Assembly (NCBI RefSeq): GCF_015477835.1
Contig: NZ_JADLQN010000001.1
Coordinates: 744,001 to 808,000, forward strand
From: Nocardia higoensis
GTDB taxonomy: Bacteria > Actinomycetota > Actinomycetes > Mycobacteriales > Mycobacteriaceae
Length of the DNA: 64,000 nt
Reading direction: 5' to 3'
The first letter of the stretch is position 1; each line of letters opens with the position of its first letter. Position numbers and translations under genes: made by a program. The notes beneath the pieces were generated by a model, which was not told the DNA's origin, made no database searches, and saw only the letters and a list, made by a program, of their open reading frames with translations. Below are positions 17,738-25,869 of this stretch, piece by piece.

Positions 17738-18229
17738 ATGATGAACGAATTCCCCGGAGTCGACGGATTCCTCGGCACGAGGGCGTCGTGGTCGATGGAC
17801 ACCATGGTGCTGGTGATGGCGGTCGTGGTCGCCGTGCTGGCGTGGAGCGTCTACCAGGCCAAGGCGAAGCGAAAGTTCGTCATGCACAAGAGAATTCAGA
17901 TCTTGCTGGCGATGGGCCTGTTCGCCGCGGTGGTCCTGTTCGAGATAGATGTGCGCTTCAACGGGTGGCAGGATCGTGCTGCCGGCGTGGTCGACGGCAC
18001 GGCATCGGCCGCGGTCTGGACAGCGCTCGCCATCCACCTGGCGTTCGCTGTGTTCTCGGTGGCGTTGTGGCCGGTGGTGATCATCCGGGCAGCGCGCAAC
18101 TTCGGCGCGACCCCGCATCCGGGAGCGCACAGCGCATGGCACCGGCGATGGGCGCCGATCGCCGCGATCGGCATGACCCTCACAGCGGTGACGAGCTGGG
18201 TGTTCTACGGGCTGGCCTTCGTCGCCTGA
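17738..18229 (+). CDS. DUF420 membrane protein (YozB/CtaM-like)
   Basis: A 163-residue protein with four hydrophobic helices. It has the spaced histidines of DUF420: MHKRIQ after the first helix, AIHLAF in the third, and TPHPGAHSAWHRRWAP before the last. The family includes proteins needed for heme-copper oxidase assembly in Firmicutes. A role in heme or oxidase biogenesis would match the neighbouring heme-export-like locus. The start ATG 17738 follows AGAGAGGTGAAGGAACCG; the next ATG (17741) is an equal alternative. Confidence 0.78.
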   Translation: MMNEFPGVDGFLGTRASWSMDTMVLVMAVVVAVLAWSVYQAKAKRKFVMHKRIQILLAMGLFAAVVLFEIDVRFNGWQDRAAGVVDGTASAAVWTALAIHLAFAVFSVALWPVVIIRAARNFGATPHPGAHSAWHRRWAPIAAIGMTLTAVTSWVFYGLAFVA

Positions 18230-18258
18230 CCAGGCTGCATCGCGCCCCAGCGGACGGG

Positions 18259-18870
18259 TCAGCCTTCGGCCGGCGGCACCGTGCCGCGCGAAGTCCGAAA
18301 CCGCTGTTCGAGATAGGGCGTGAGAAGTTCTTCGACGCGAGCCCGGACAGTGCTCGGGTCGCTACCGGCATCGACCATGTTGGTCGCGGAGTGCACGATC
18401 GCGTTGATCAGCTCCGCGGTGATCTCCGGGTCGGCAGCACCCAATTGACCGAGCGTGGTGACCAGTGGCGTCTTGAGCTGGTCGTGTAGTTCACGTGCGC
18501 GATCGGCGAGTTTGTCGCCCGGCAGTGCTGTCGCCAAGGCCCGCACGATGGCGTGTTCACCTTCGCTGACGAGTTCGATGTTGGCGGCGGCGTAGGCGAG
18601 GACCCGGTCGGCCGGGTCGCCGACCTCCGCCATGCTTTGCGTGATCCGCGTCGACCAGCGGGGGAGCGCGTCTTCCAAGACCGCGATCAACAGGTCGTCT
18701 CGCGAGCGAAAGTACTGGTACACGCTCGGGCGAGCCAATCCGGTGCGTGCGGCGACCTGGGCGAGAGTGGGAATCTGCCCATTGGTCAGCATGCCGCGGG
18801 CCGCGTCGAGAAGAGATCGGCGCTGCGCCGCATGATGTTCGGCAACGGTAGCCGCTCGGATCTTCGGCAC
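18259..18870 (-). CDS. TetR-family transcriptional regulator
   Basis: A 203-residue regulator. The N-terminal helix-turn-helix reads IPTLAQVAARTGLARPSVYQYFRSRDDLL, typical TetR recognition sequence, and the rest is the helical ligand-binding domain. It faces the DUF420 gene convergently and lies downstream of, and parallel to, the lipid operon (patatin stop at 18978), with 107 bases between. Its target may be its own promoter; the ligand is unknown. Confidence 0.88.
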   Translation of the reverse strand: MPKIRAATVAEHHAAQRRSLLDAARGMLTNGQIPTLAQVAARTGLARPSVYQYFRSRDDLLIAVLEDALPRWSTRITQSMAEVGDPADRVLAYAAANIELVSEGEHAIVRALATALPGDKLADRARELHDQLKTPLVTTLGQLGAADPEITAELINAIVHSATNMVDAGSDPSTVRARVEELLTPYLEQRFRTSRGTVPPAEG

Positions 18871-18977
18871 GACGCCGGATGCCTCCTCGATGCGGTTGTA
18901 CTGATCGGCTGGCTATGTTACCGACGTCGGTGGGTCACAACGTGGACCCGGCCGACGGCATCGAATTTCCCGGGCTG

Positions 18978-19931
18978 TCACAAGTCGGGACGTGAGCGTT
19001 CCCCTCGAGTCGTGCCCGTGGCCAGGGCGGCCGAGACAGTCGCACGGGCGGTGTGCAGCGCGGCGGCGAACGCGTGGTGACGAGTTCGGCGATTCATGAA
19101 GTTCGCCGACAGGTGAGCCAGATCGGTGGCGCGCGGGCATATCGCGATCACCCGGGTACCGCGGGCTGCCACGGTGTCGATCTCGGCGGTGAGGGTGTCG
19201 GTCATCGGCCGTCGCAGGCACCGGTCCTCGAGGAAACCGCCGATGCCCGGGATGCGGGCACGGTCCGGTGATGCCATCGGTGCGATGAGATAGATCTCGT
19301 CGAAGCCGTGGTCTGCCAACAGATCCAGCGACGCGGTCGAGGCCGCGCCGCCATCGACATACGTGCGACCACCCACGGTGACCGGGGGCATCCATCCCGG
19401 CACCGCCCACGACGCCTGCAAGGCGGTCGCCGGCGACACCGCGGGCGCGTCCGGGGCCCCGAAGGCAACCCGCCGGCCCGTCTCGATGTCGACGGCGACC
19501 ATGCGCGCGGCGGGATGGTCGAGCCAGGGCGAGTTACCGGTGTATGCCTCGGCCAGCCGCGCCAGCCAGCTCGCATCGCCACGCCCGATCGGCGCGATAC
19601 CGGCCAGGGCGGTCAGACCGCGCTGGGAGCGCAGCAGACCAGGGTTCAGTGGCCGCGGGAACGGCACCGGTGGCAGGGGCGGTGGTGCGGCGTCGTGGTG
19701 GGCGCGCAATCGTCGGTCGTGGGCGGTGCCCTGCTGCATGCCGACCAGCTCGGCAACCGAAACCCCGCTGGCGAGCAGGGTGACGATTTCGGCGCCCGCC
19801 GAGGTGCCTTGCATCAGGTCCGCTGTGCGCGGATCCCAGCCCAGTTGAGTGGACAAAGCGTCCAGAGCCGCCACGATCCAGGCGGCGCCGATGGTGCCGC
19901 CGCAGCCGATCACCAATGCGCGCGAGGTCAT
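18978..19931 (-). CDS. patatin-like phospholipase / acylhydrolase
   Basis: A 317-residue protein with the patatin catalytic dyad: Ser44 in QGTSAGAEI and Asp193 in YVDGGAAS. The oxyanion-hole GCGGTIGAAW lies at the N-terminus, just before the nucleophile elbow. Patatins hydrolyse acyl esters of phospholipids or glycerolipids. It overlaps the monooxygenase stop (ATGA) as last gene of the five-gene operon, so it probably acts on a lipid modified by the upstream enzymes. Confidence 0.88.
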   Translation of the reverse strand: MTSRALVIGCGGTIGAAWIVAALDALSTQLGWDPRTADLMQGTSAGAEIVTLLASGVSVAELVGMQQGTAHDRRLRAHHDAAPPPLPPVPFPRPLNPGLLRSQRGLTALAGIAPIGRGDASWLARLAEAYTGNSPWLDHPAARMVAVDIETGRRVAFGAPDAPAVSPATALQASWAVPGWMPPVTVGGRTYVDGGAASTASLDLLADHGFDEIYLIAPMASPDRARIPGIGGFLEDRCLRRPMTDTLTAEIDTVAARGTRVIAICPRATDLAHLSANFMNRRTRHHAFAAALHTARATVSAALATGTTRGERSRPDL

Positions 19932-21475
19932 CGGCGAGAAGCCTTCCGGCCCAGAGCGGGCGCCGACGCCGGGGCGCTGTGCTCGGGAGCGTGGCCTCCG
20001 ATGCCGTCGGTGACAACGCGGAGATAGAAGTCGCGGTCATCTGGTTCGGTGAGCATGGCGGTCATCGTGGCGCGGTCGAAGGGCAACAGGTCGATGGTGT
20101 TCTGGTCGGTGAAGTACCAGGAGTTGCAGCCGGTGTTCCACACCGTCGGCCCCATTGCCTCGGCGACAGCGTCGTTGAACCGGGTGGTGGCCGCCTCGGT
20201 GACTTCCACGGTGTCGAATTCGCCCGCGGCGAACCGGTGCAGCCAGCGCGTGATGTAGCGGGCGGTCAGTTCAGCCGAGTACTGCAGCGAGATCGTGCCG
20301 GTCGGCGAGTTCGGGCCGAGCACGGTGAACATGTTCGGGAACCCGGGAATCGCGGTCATCCGGTAGGCGCGCGGGCCGCCGGCCCACGCCTGGTCGATGG
20401 TGAGTCCGTCACGGCCGCGCAGGTTCATCGGCCGCATGTAGTTGTGTGGGTGGAAACCGGTCGCGAAGACGATGAGGTCGATGTCGTGTCGGCGACCGTC
20501 GGCGGTGCGGATTCCGGTCGGGGTGATCTCGGTGATCTTCTCGGTCACCAGCTCGGCGTTGTCGGCCTGGATCGCCTGGTAGTAGGTGCCGGAGACGACC
20601 TGCCGCTTACACAGCGGCTCATGATCCGGCGTCAGCGCCTCCCGCAGCGCCTTGTCGCGCACCTGGACGCGCAGCGACAACTTCGCCAACTGCTGCAGCG
20701 TTCGCCGCCGCCAGGTCGGGCGCAACGCGACATCGGCGAGGATGCCCGAGGCCCACAGCGCCACCGCGTACACCCGCTCGTGCAGCGCGGGCGAGGCCGC
20801 GAGCACCTTGGTCACCAGCCCGGATTGGGCCACGCCCATCGGCGCCCAGAGCACCCATTGCGGGGTGCGGGTGAACTGGGTCAGCTTCGCCGCGTGCGGC
20901 TGCAGCGCCGAAACCACCTGCACGCCGGTCGAACCGGACCCGATCACCGCGATCCGCTTGCCCGCGGTGACTATCGCGTCGTCCCAGCGGGCGGTGTGCA
21001 CGACAGTCCCCTCGAAGCTGTCGAGCCCGGGCAGGTCCGGGGTGAACGGGTGATGCAGGACCCCGGTCGCGGCGATCACGAAATCGGCGTCGTGGACGCT
21101 GCCGTCGGCGACACCGACCCGCCAGCGGAGTCCGTCGAACACCGCATCGGTGACCTCACTGTCGAGCCGCAGGTGCGCGCGCAATCCGAAGCGGTCCACG
21201 ACCTCGGCGTGATAACGCTGTATCTCCGGTCCGGTGGCCCAGATCCGGCTCCAGTCGGGTTTCGGGGCGAAGCCGAACTGGTAGAGCTGCGAGGGCACAT
21301 CACATGCCAATCCCGGGTAGCGGTTCCAGAACCACACGCCACCGACATCGGCTCCCTTCTCCAGGATCACGAAATCGTCGAAACCGGCCTCCTTGAAGGT
21401 GACCGCTGCCGAGATCCCGGCGACACCGGCACCGATGATGATGATCTTCGGCTTGCGAATCGGTTTCGTTGTCAT
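19928..21475 (-). CDS. flavin-containing Baeyer-Villiger-type monooxygenase, MymA-like
   Basis: A 515-residue FAD/NADPH enzyme. It has the FAD site IIIIGAGVAGISAAVTF at the N-terminus, the sequence DVGGVWFWNRYPGLACD typical of Baeyer-Villiger/FMO enzymes, the fingerprint FEGTVVHTARWDD (F-x-G-x3-H-x3-W) and a second dinucleotide site VIGSGSTGVQV. The start at 21475 follows GAAAGGCGAAAACTG; longer upstream readings overlap the ligase spacer. With an SDR and acyl-CoA synthetase it resembles the mymA set (Rv3083-Rv3089), which modifies cell-envelope fatty acids. A ketone-to-ester step followed by patatin hydrolysis is a plausible order. Confidence 0.9.
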   Translation of the reverse strand: MTTKPIRKPKIIIIGAGVAGISAAVTFKEAGFDDFVILEKGADVGGVWFWNRYPGLACDVPSQLYQFGFAPKPDWSRIWATGPEIQRYHAEVVDRFGLRAHLRLDSEVTDAVFDGLRWRVGVADGSVHDADFVIAATGVLHHPFTPDLPGLDSFEGTVVHTARWDDAIVTAGKRIAVIGSGSTGVQVVSALQPHAAKLTQFTRTPQWVLWAPMGVAQSGLVTKVLAASPALHERVYAVALWASGILADVALRPTWRRRTLQQLAKLSLRVQVRDKALREALTPDHEPLCKRQVVSGTYYQAIQADNAELVTEKITEITPTGIRTADGRRHDIDLIVFATGFHPHNYMRPMNLRGRDGLTIDQAWAGGPRAYRMTAIPGFPNMFTVLGPNSPTGTISLQYSAELTARYITRWLHRFAAGEFDTVEVTEAATTRFNDAVAEAMGPTVWNTGCNSWYFTDQNTIDLLPFDRATMTAMLTEPDDRDFYLRVVTDGIGGHAPEHSAPASAPALGRKASRR

Positions 21476-21500
21476 CAGTTTTCGCCTTTCGAGCAGAGAT

Positions 21501-23153
21501 TCAGGACTCGGATGCCGCGTGCAGTTTCGCCCGCAACACCTTGCCGCCGGCATTGCGCGGGATCTCGTCGAGCACAACGAACCGTTTGGGCACCTTGTAG
21601 CGTTCGAGGCCGGCGCGCACATGTGCTTTGAGCGCGTCCTCACTCGGCGACCCGGCCTCGGGTCCGAGCACAACGAAGGCATGGAGGACCTGCCCGAACT
21701 CGGCATCGGGCACGCCGATCACGACGGCGTCGGCGATGTCGGGGTGGGCGGCGAGACGATCTTCGACCTCGCCGGGGAAGACATTCTCCCCGCCGGAGAC
21801 GATCATGTCGTCGGCTCGACCGTCGATGAACAACCTGCGCTCGGCATCGAAATGGCCCATGTCCCCGGTGTTGACGTGCCCGTCGACGACTTCTTTGGTC
21901 GAGACCGTCGCCGTGGGGTCGGGGGTGTAGCCGGTGTATTCCAGGCCGCTGCGCACGAAGATCTCACCGATCTCACCCGTGGCGGCTTCGGAGCGGTCGG
22001 CGCGCAGGATCCGCACCGACACCCCGAGTGCGGCACGGCCGATCGTGGCGGGTGCGGCGACCAGATCGGCGGGGGTGGCGACGGTGACCATTCCCGCTTC
22101 CGTCGAGCCGTACCCGTTGACCACGATCGGACCGAAAGCCTCGATCAGCCGCGAGATGACGGTCGGCGAAATCGGTGCCGCACCGGTGACCATGATCCGC
22201 AGATGCCGTCGGGCCGCAACGGCATCAGCCGCCCCGGCGGCGGTGAGCAACCGCTGCAGCATCACCGGCACCGCGAGCACCACGGTGACTTCGTGGCGGG
22301 CGATATCGGCCAGCGCGGTCGCGGCATCGAAACGACGCCGACAGATCGCGGTTCCGCCCAGCGCCAGCGGACCCATCAACGACAACAGCCCGAATCCGTG
22401 GAACATCGGCGGTGCCACCAGCACCCGGTCGGTGGACCGCAGCCGCACGATCGCCATCGCGGTCGCTGTGAGCGCCACGATCGCGGTAGGTTTCACCGCT
22501 CGAGGCACCCCCTTCGCTTGTCCGGTCGTTCCCGAGGTCAGCAGTGTCAACCTGACCGCGTGACGCACCCGCGGCGGCGCCGGATGACTGCGGGCGGCCA
22601 GATCGTCCAGCGTCGGCAGGCCGGCGAGATCGGCGTCCGGTTCGCGCCAGGCCAGCACCCTGACCCCTGCGAAATCGGCGTCCGCCACAGTGGCGGCGTA
22701 TTCGTCGTCGTAGATCAGCAGATCTGGGTTGTGCCGGGCCAGGATCGCTTGCAGCTGTGGGGCGGGGAGTTCGGTGTTGATGAAGATCAGCTCCGCGCCC
22801 AGCTGTGCGCCCGCGGCCAGCGCCTCGGCGAACCCGCGGTGGTTGCGGCAGATGATGCCCACCGACCTCGGCGGTGCCGGGCTCGCGGCGAACAGGGCCG
22901 CGGCGATCGCTTCGGCCCGCTGCTGCAACTGCCGGTAGGTCAGCTGCCCGGAGTCGTCGATGATCGCCACCTTGTCCGGATGACGAATCGCGCTCGCCGC
23001 CAGCAACATCGCCGGCGTCGGACCGTACCGGTAGAAGCTGCGCGCCAACGCCGCGGCCTTGCGCGGGCCGACCGGCGCCAACATTCCCGAGGCGAGGACC
23101 GCCGGGATCGCCGAACCCCACCGACGCAGATGGTGACTCAGTTCAGCGGGCAT
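21501..23153 (-). CDS. AMP-forming acyl-CoA synthetase (FadD-like)
   Basis: A 550-residue adenylating enzyme. The P-loop-like motif is LLTSGTTGQAKGVPRA, then NGYGSTEAGM (A5 region), YTGYTPDPTATVSTKEVVDGHVNTGD in part (A7) and IVSGGENVFPGEVEDRL (A8), with the catalytic Lys in GGKVLRAKL near the end. Such enzymes activate a fatty acid with ATP and transfer it to CoA. The start overlaps the upstream SDR by 11 bases. In the mymA comparison it corresponds to FadD13. Chain length is not predictable. Confidence 0.9.
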   Translation of the reverse strand: MPAELSHHLRRWGSAIPAVLASGMLAPVGPRKAAALARSFYRYGPTPAMLLAASAIRHPDKVAIIDDSGQLTYRQLQQRAEAIAAALFAASPAPPRSVGIICRNHRGFAEALAAGAQLGAELIFINTELPAPQLQAILARHNPDLLIYDDEYAATVADADFAGVRVLAWREPDADLAGLPTLDDLAARSHPAPPRVRHAVRLTLLTSGTTGQAKGVPRAVKPTAIVALTATAMAIVRLRSTDRVLVAPPMFHGFGLLSLMGPLALGGTAICRRRFDAATALADIARHEVTVVLAVPVMLQRLLTAAGAADAVAARRHLRIMVTGAAPISPTVISRLIEAFGPIVVNGYGSTEAGMVTVATPADLVAAPATIGRAALGVSVRILRADRSEAATGEIGEIFVRSGLEYTGYTPDPTATVSTKEVVDGHVNTGDMGHFDAERRLFIDGRADDMIVSGGENVFPGEVEDRLAAHPDIADAVVIGVPDAEFGQVLHAFVVLGPEAGSPSEDALKAHVRAGLERYKVPKRFVVLDEIPRNAGGKVLRAKLHAASES

Positions 23154-24135
23154 CGGTGCGCACCTGTTTCCGGTCGTCGCCGGTGGCTTCGGGAACCGCC
23201 GCCGAGGCCGGTGCGGGCGAGCGCAGCCGCGACAGCGAGGCCTCGGTATCACCGAGATTGCGGAAGATCCGTTCGACGAGCAGTTCGAACGGCCACCGGA
23301 ACACGGCCGCGTTGATCGCCGAGGGGAACCCGTAGAGCGGGGTCATCGTGCGCGGCTTCTCGACCACCGCCTTGGCCAGCACCTTCGCCGCATCATCGGG
23401 AGTCTGACCGGGCAGCACCCGCATCCAACGGCTCGGCGCACTCATCCGCGTGTGCAGCAAACCACCGTAGAACGTGGTCAAGGTGACCCCGTCTGCTCGT
23501 GCCTCCATCCCGACAGCACGCATCCACCAGTCGAAGGCCAGCTTCGACGACAGATAGAAACCCCACTTCGGGGCGGTGGGGAACATGATCGCGACCGTGG
23601 AGACATTCACGATGTGACCACTGCCGCGCGCCCGCATTCCGGGCAGCAGCGCCAGCGTGAGCCGCATCGGCCCGAGATAATTCGCACCCGTCGTCGCGGT
23701 GATGTCCTTGGGCCGGTCATAGGACAGATGAATCGAACGACGCAACGACTTGCCCGCGTTGTGGATCAGCACATCGACCTCACCCAGGTCGAAGCGCACC
23801 GCCGCGGCGAACTCGGCGATCGACTGCTCATCGGTCAGATCCAGCCGGTACGGGTAGGCCTCGCCCCCGGCAGCATTGATCTCCTCGGCCACCTCGAGCA
23901 GCCGGTCCATCGATCGGGCGGCGATCACCACGCGCGCACCGGCCGCGGCGAACCACCGCGCGGTAGCCTCCCCGACGCCGAACGACGCCCCGGTGATCAC
24001 CACCACCTTGCCCTCGACCTCGCGGCGCAACGCGGCTCGGCTGCGCAACCCGCGCGGCCCGATGACCCACGCGACCGCCCGCGCCAACGGTGTCTCGACG
24101 ATCCGCGAAGGACCGGTGGGCAGAACTCCAGACAT
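23143..24135 (-). CDS. short-chain dehydrogenase, SadH-like
   Basis: A 330-residue SDR. The cofactor site is VVVITGASFGVGEATARWF after a 40-residue N-terminal extension, followed by IHNAGKSLRRS, catalytic Ser in VNVSTVAIMFP and FYLSSKLAF (Tyr-x3-Lys). The extended C-terminus with PLYGFPSAINAAVFRWP is seen in envelope-lipid SDRs such as mycobacterial SadH. It probably interconverts a long-chain alcohol and ketone, which the neighbouring monooxygenase could then oxidise. It starts seven bases after the TetR stop. Confidence 0.88.
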   Translation of the reverse strand: MSGVLPTGPSRIVETPLARAVAWVIGPRGLRSRAALRREVEGKVVVITGASFGVGEATARWFAAAGARVVIAARSMDRLLEVAEEINAAGGEAYPYRLDLTDEQSIAEFAAAVRFDLGEVDVLIHNAGKSLRRSIHLSYDRPKDITATTGANYLGPMRLTLALLPGMRARGSGHIVNVSTVAIMFPTAPKWGFYLSSKLAFDWWMRAVGMEARADGVTLTTFYGGLLHTRMSAPSRWMRVLPGQTPDDAAKVLAKAVVEKPRTMTPLYGFPSAINAAVFRWPFELLVERIFRNLGDTEASLSRLRSPAPASAAVPEATGDDRKQVRTDAR

Positions 24136-24141
24136 CAGTGA

Positions 24142-24813
24142 TCACTCCGTCGTATTCGACATGGTGGACAAGGAGCCGAGGAAAGCCAGGGCTCGAGGAT
24201 CTGCGAGGGCGGCGTCGATGGCCCGCTGGGTCAGCTCGATACTCGGGTCGGTGCGCAACGCGGCCAGGATCGTGCCGAACATGGTGCCGACCACCAGTTC
24301 CTTGACCTGGTCACGACCGATCGCGCGGGTGCGCATCCAGTGCAGCACCAGACCCTCGATGAACGACACGAACCCGCTGATCGCCGCACGCAACACTGGT
24401 GAGGATTCCGATTCGCTCACCTCGACGACCAAGGCATCGGTTACCCGGTCCCGGTGACGGTCCCGGATCTGGCGCACCTCGGCGTCAGCCACGTCGGCGA
24501 ACAGCGCCTCGAACGCACGCGGCTGATACTCGGCTTCGTCGAGCAACCGATCGATGCCACGATTCAACCGATCCAGCGCCGGCCCACGCATGGCCAGCAG
24601 ATACCCCCAGAACTCCTCGGCTGCCTGCTCGAGAACCGCGAGGTAGAAGCCGCGCTTCCCGCCGAAGTGATAGCTGATCGACCCCGCGGCCACCCCCAGC
24701 GATCGCGCCAGATCGACGATGGATACCTCTTCGTAGCGATCACGGCTGAACGCGGCCTTGCCCGCCGCCAGCAGTGCCGCGCGCGAGGCCTCGCCGCGCC
24801 GGTTGCCGACCAT
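24142..24813 (-). CDS. TetR-family regulator of the lipid operon
   Basis: A 223-residue regulator. The start at 24813 is preceded by GGAGGT with three bases of spacing; an upstream ATG would run through the operator. The helix-turn-helix reads SIVDLARSLGVAAGSISYHFGGKRGFY. It is the first gene of the operon and has two near-identical 15-base palindromes upstream, so autoregulation of the whole operon is likely, probably relieved by a fatty acyl ligand. Confidence 0.9.
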   Translation of the reverse strand: MVGNRRGEASRAALLAAGKAAFSRDRYEEVSIVDLARSLGVAAGSISYHFGGKRGFYLAVLEQAAEEFWGYLLAMRGPALDRLNRGIDRLLDEAEYQPRAFEALFADVADAEVRQIRDRHRDRVTDALVVEVSESESSPVLRAAISGFVSFIEGLVLHWMRTRAIGRDQVKELVVGTMFGTILAALRTDPSIELTQRAIDAALADPRALAFLGSLSTMSNTTE

Positions 24814-24827
24814 CGCACCTCCAGGAT

Positions 24828-24842
24828 TTGAATCCGATTCAA
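24828..24842. promoter_or_regulatory. operator 1, perfect palindrome before the TetR gene
   Basis: TTGAATCCGATTCAA is a perfect 7-1-7 palindrome 14 bases upstream of the TetR start. It matches the typical size of TetR operators. A sister copy lies at 24887-24901, 59 bases away centre to centre. Confidence 0.68.
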
Positions 24843-24886
24843 TAACTCGAAGCGTAGGTGTCCCGGCGGAGCGGGTCAAGAAGTTT

Positions 24887-24901
24887 TTGAACAGGATTCA
24901 A
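24887..24901. promoter_or_regulatory. operator 2, imperfect palindrome
   Basis: TTGAACAGGATTCAA matches operator 1 at 12 of 15 positions and keeps the TTGAA/TTCAA ends. The pair frames the presumed promoter of the operon. Confidence 0.6.
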
Positions 24902-25184
24902 AGATGTGTCGCGGTGCGAAGGGCGCGCACGCTCGCGACCTGCAGTCCCGCGCGGCGCTCGGCCACTCGGCCGATGTGCCGCGCGGGGCCGTGGGTGATC
25001 GATCTCGTGAAGGACGAGCCCGGCCGGCCCGTCGTGGTAGTCGGTGCTGACAAAATCACCTGTGACGTTGTGGTTTCGACGGTGGCGTGCAGCATCCCAC
25101 ACCGAACTCCTCGGCATCGCGCACCGCTCTGCAGTTTCTCCCTCCAGACGTGGTCGGTCGGGGGCTGGCTATTCGGCCCATGCC

Positions 25185-25487
25185 AGGGCCGATGTTGCCG
25201 GTTGGGGCGCGTTCGATGCCGGCCACCACGACATGGCGAGGCGATACTTCCAGCTGGCTCTGCACTGCGCCGAGCAGGCGGACGACTGGGGAATACGCGC
25301 GAATGTGCTGTCGGATATGGCGCGGCAGGCGATCTACGTCGATCACCCCGACGACGGACCGAGCCTCATCGAGCTGGCCCAAGTGCGTCAGGACCGGCAG
25401 ACTCCGACTGTGCGGGCGATGCTTTCGACTGTCCATGCCAGGACACTGGCGAAAGTCGGCCGTGGTGACGACAGCTACCGGGCTTAG
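25185..25487 (+). pseudogene. fragment of an XRE-TPR type regulator
   Basis: The reading ADVAGWGAFDAGHHDMARRY, then LALHCAEQADDWGIRANVLSDM and HARTLAKVGRGDDSYRA, resembles the TPR region of actinobacterial XRE regulators, including the intact gene at 41955-43250 (DAGHHELAAAHLMRALDWAL in the same place). The N-terminal helix-turn-helix and the C-terminal third are missing and no good start exists. It lies at the left edge of the defence island. Confidence 0.55.
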
Positions 25488-25509
25488 GCAAATGCGCTGG
25501 CTGTCTTCA

Positions 25510-25869
25510 TCAGAATCCCGTCGGCGGCTCGGACAACGCGCTCGCCTGCAGGCTGCCGACGATCTCGAGCAAGTGCCGCACTTCCTGGTAGGTGGGGGAC
25601 AGCTGGTAAGCGTGTTGATGGCAGGCCTCGGACAACCGCGTCCACGCGTACTGAGATCGGGACGGCACGTCATGCTCATCGCGGTAGGCGACCTCGAGGC
25701 AAGCCAGGCGGGCCCGGCTGCTGGCTCCGCCTGCCTCGATTCCTTTCGCGCGCAGGAGTTCGTCGACGATCTGCTCGAGTGCAGTCCGGGTGAGCCAGGC
25801 CGCGATCCGGTTGCTGTACGGGGATTGCCGGGCGACTTGCGCCGCCGCCATGGTCAGCAGGCTGCTCAC
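25510..25869 (-). CDS. small HEPN-like protein coupled to the ATPase
   Basis: A 119-residue helical protein starting at GTG 25869, which overlaps the ATPase stop (GTGA). Residues 78-92 read RLSEACHQHAYQLSP: Arg78-x5-His84 fits the Rx4-6H catalytic motif of HEPN ribonucleases, and the following H-x-Y-x-L-x-P is a recurring context in small HEPN-like proteins. The whole protein is predicted as four or five helices with no other enzyme motif. Coupled synthesis argues for a two-subunit complex with the ATPase. An RNase role is inference; a structural subunit is the alternative. I do not recognise a named family. Confidence 0.65.
   Translation of the reverse strand: MSSLLTMAAAQVARQSPYSNRIAAWLTRTALEQIVDELLRAKGIEAGGASSRARLACLEVAYRDEHDVPSRSQYAWTRLSEACHQHAYQLSPTYQEVRHLLEIVGSLQASALSEPPTGF

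Noticed and set aside
19916..23315. Long plus-strand frames opposite the lipid operon
   Set aside because: The minus-strand products have clear FAD, SDR and adenylation motifs, while the plus frames have none.
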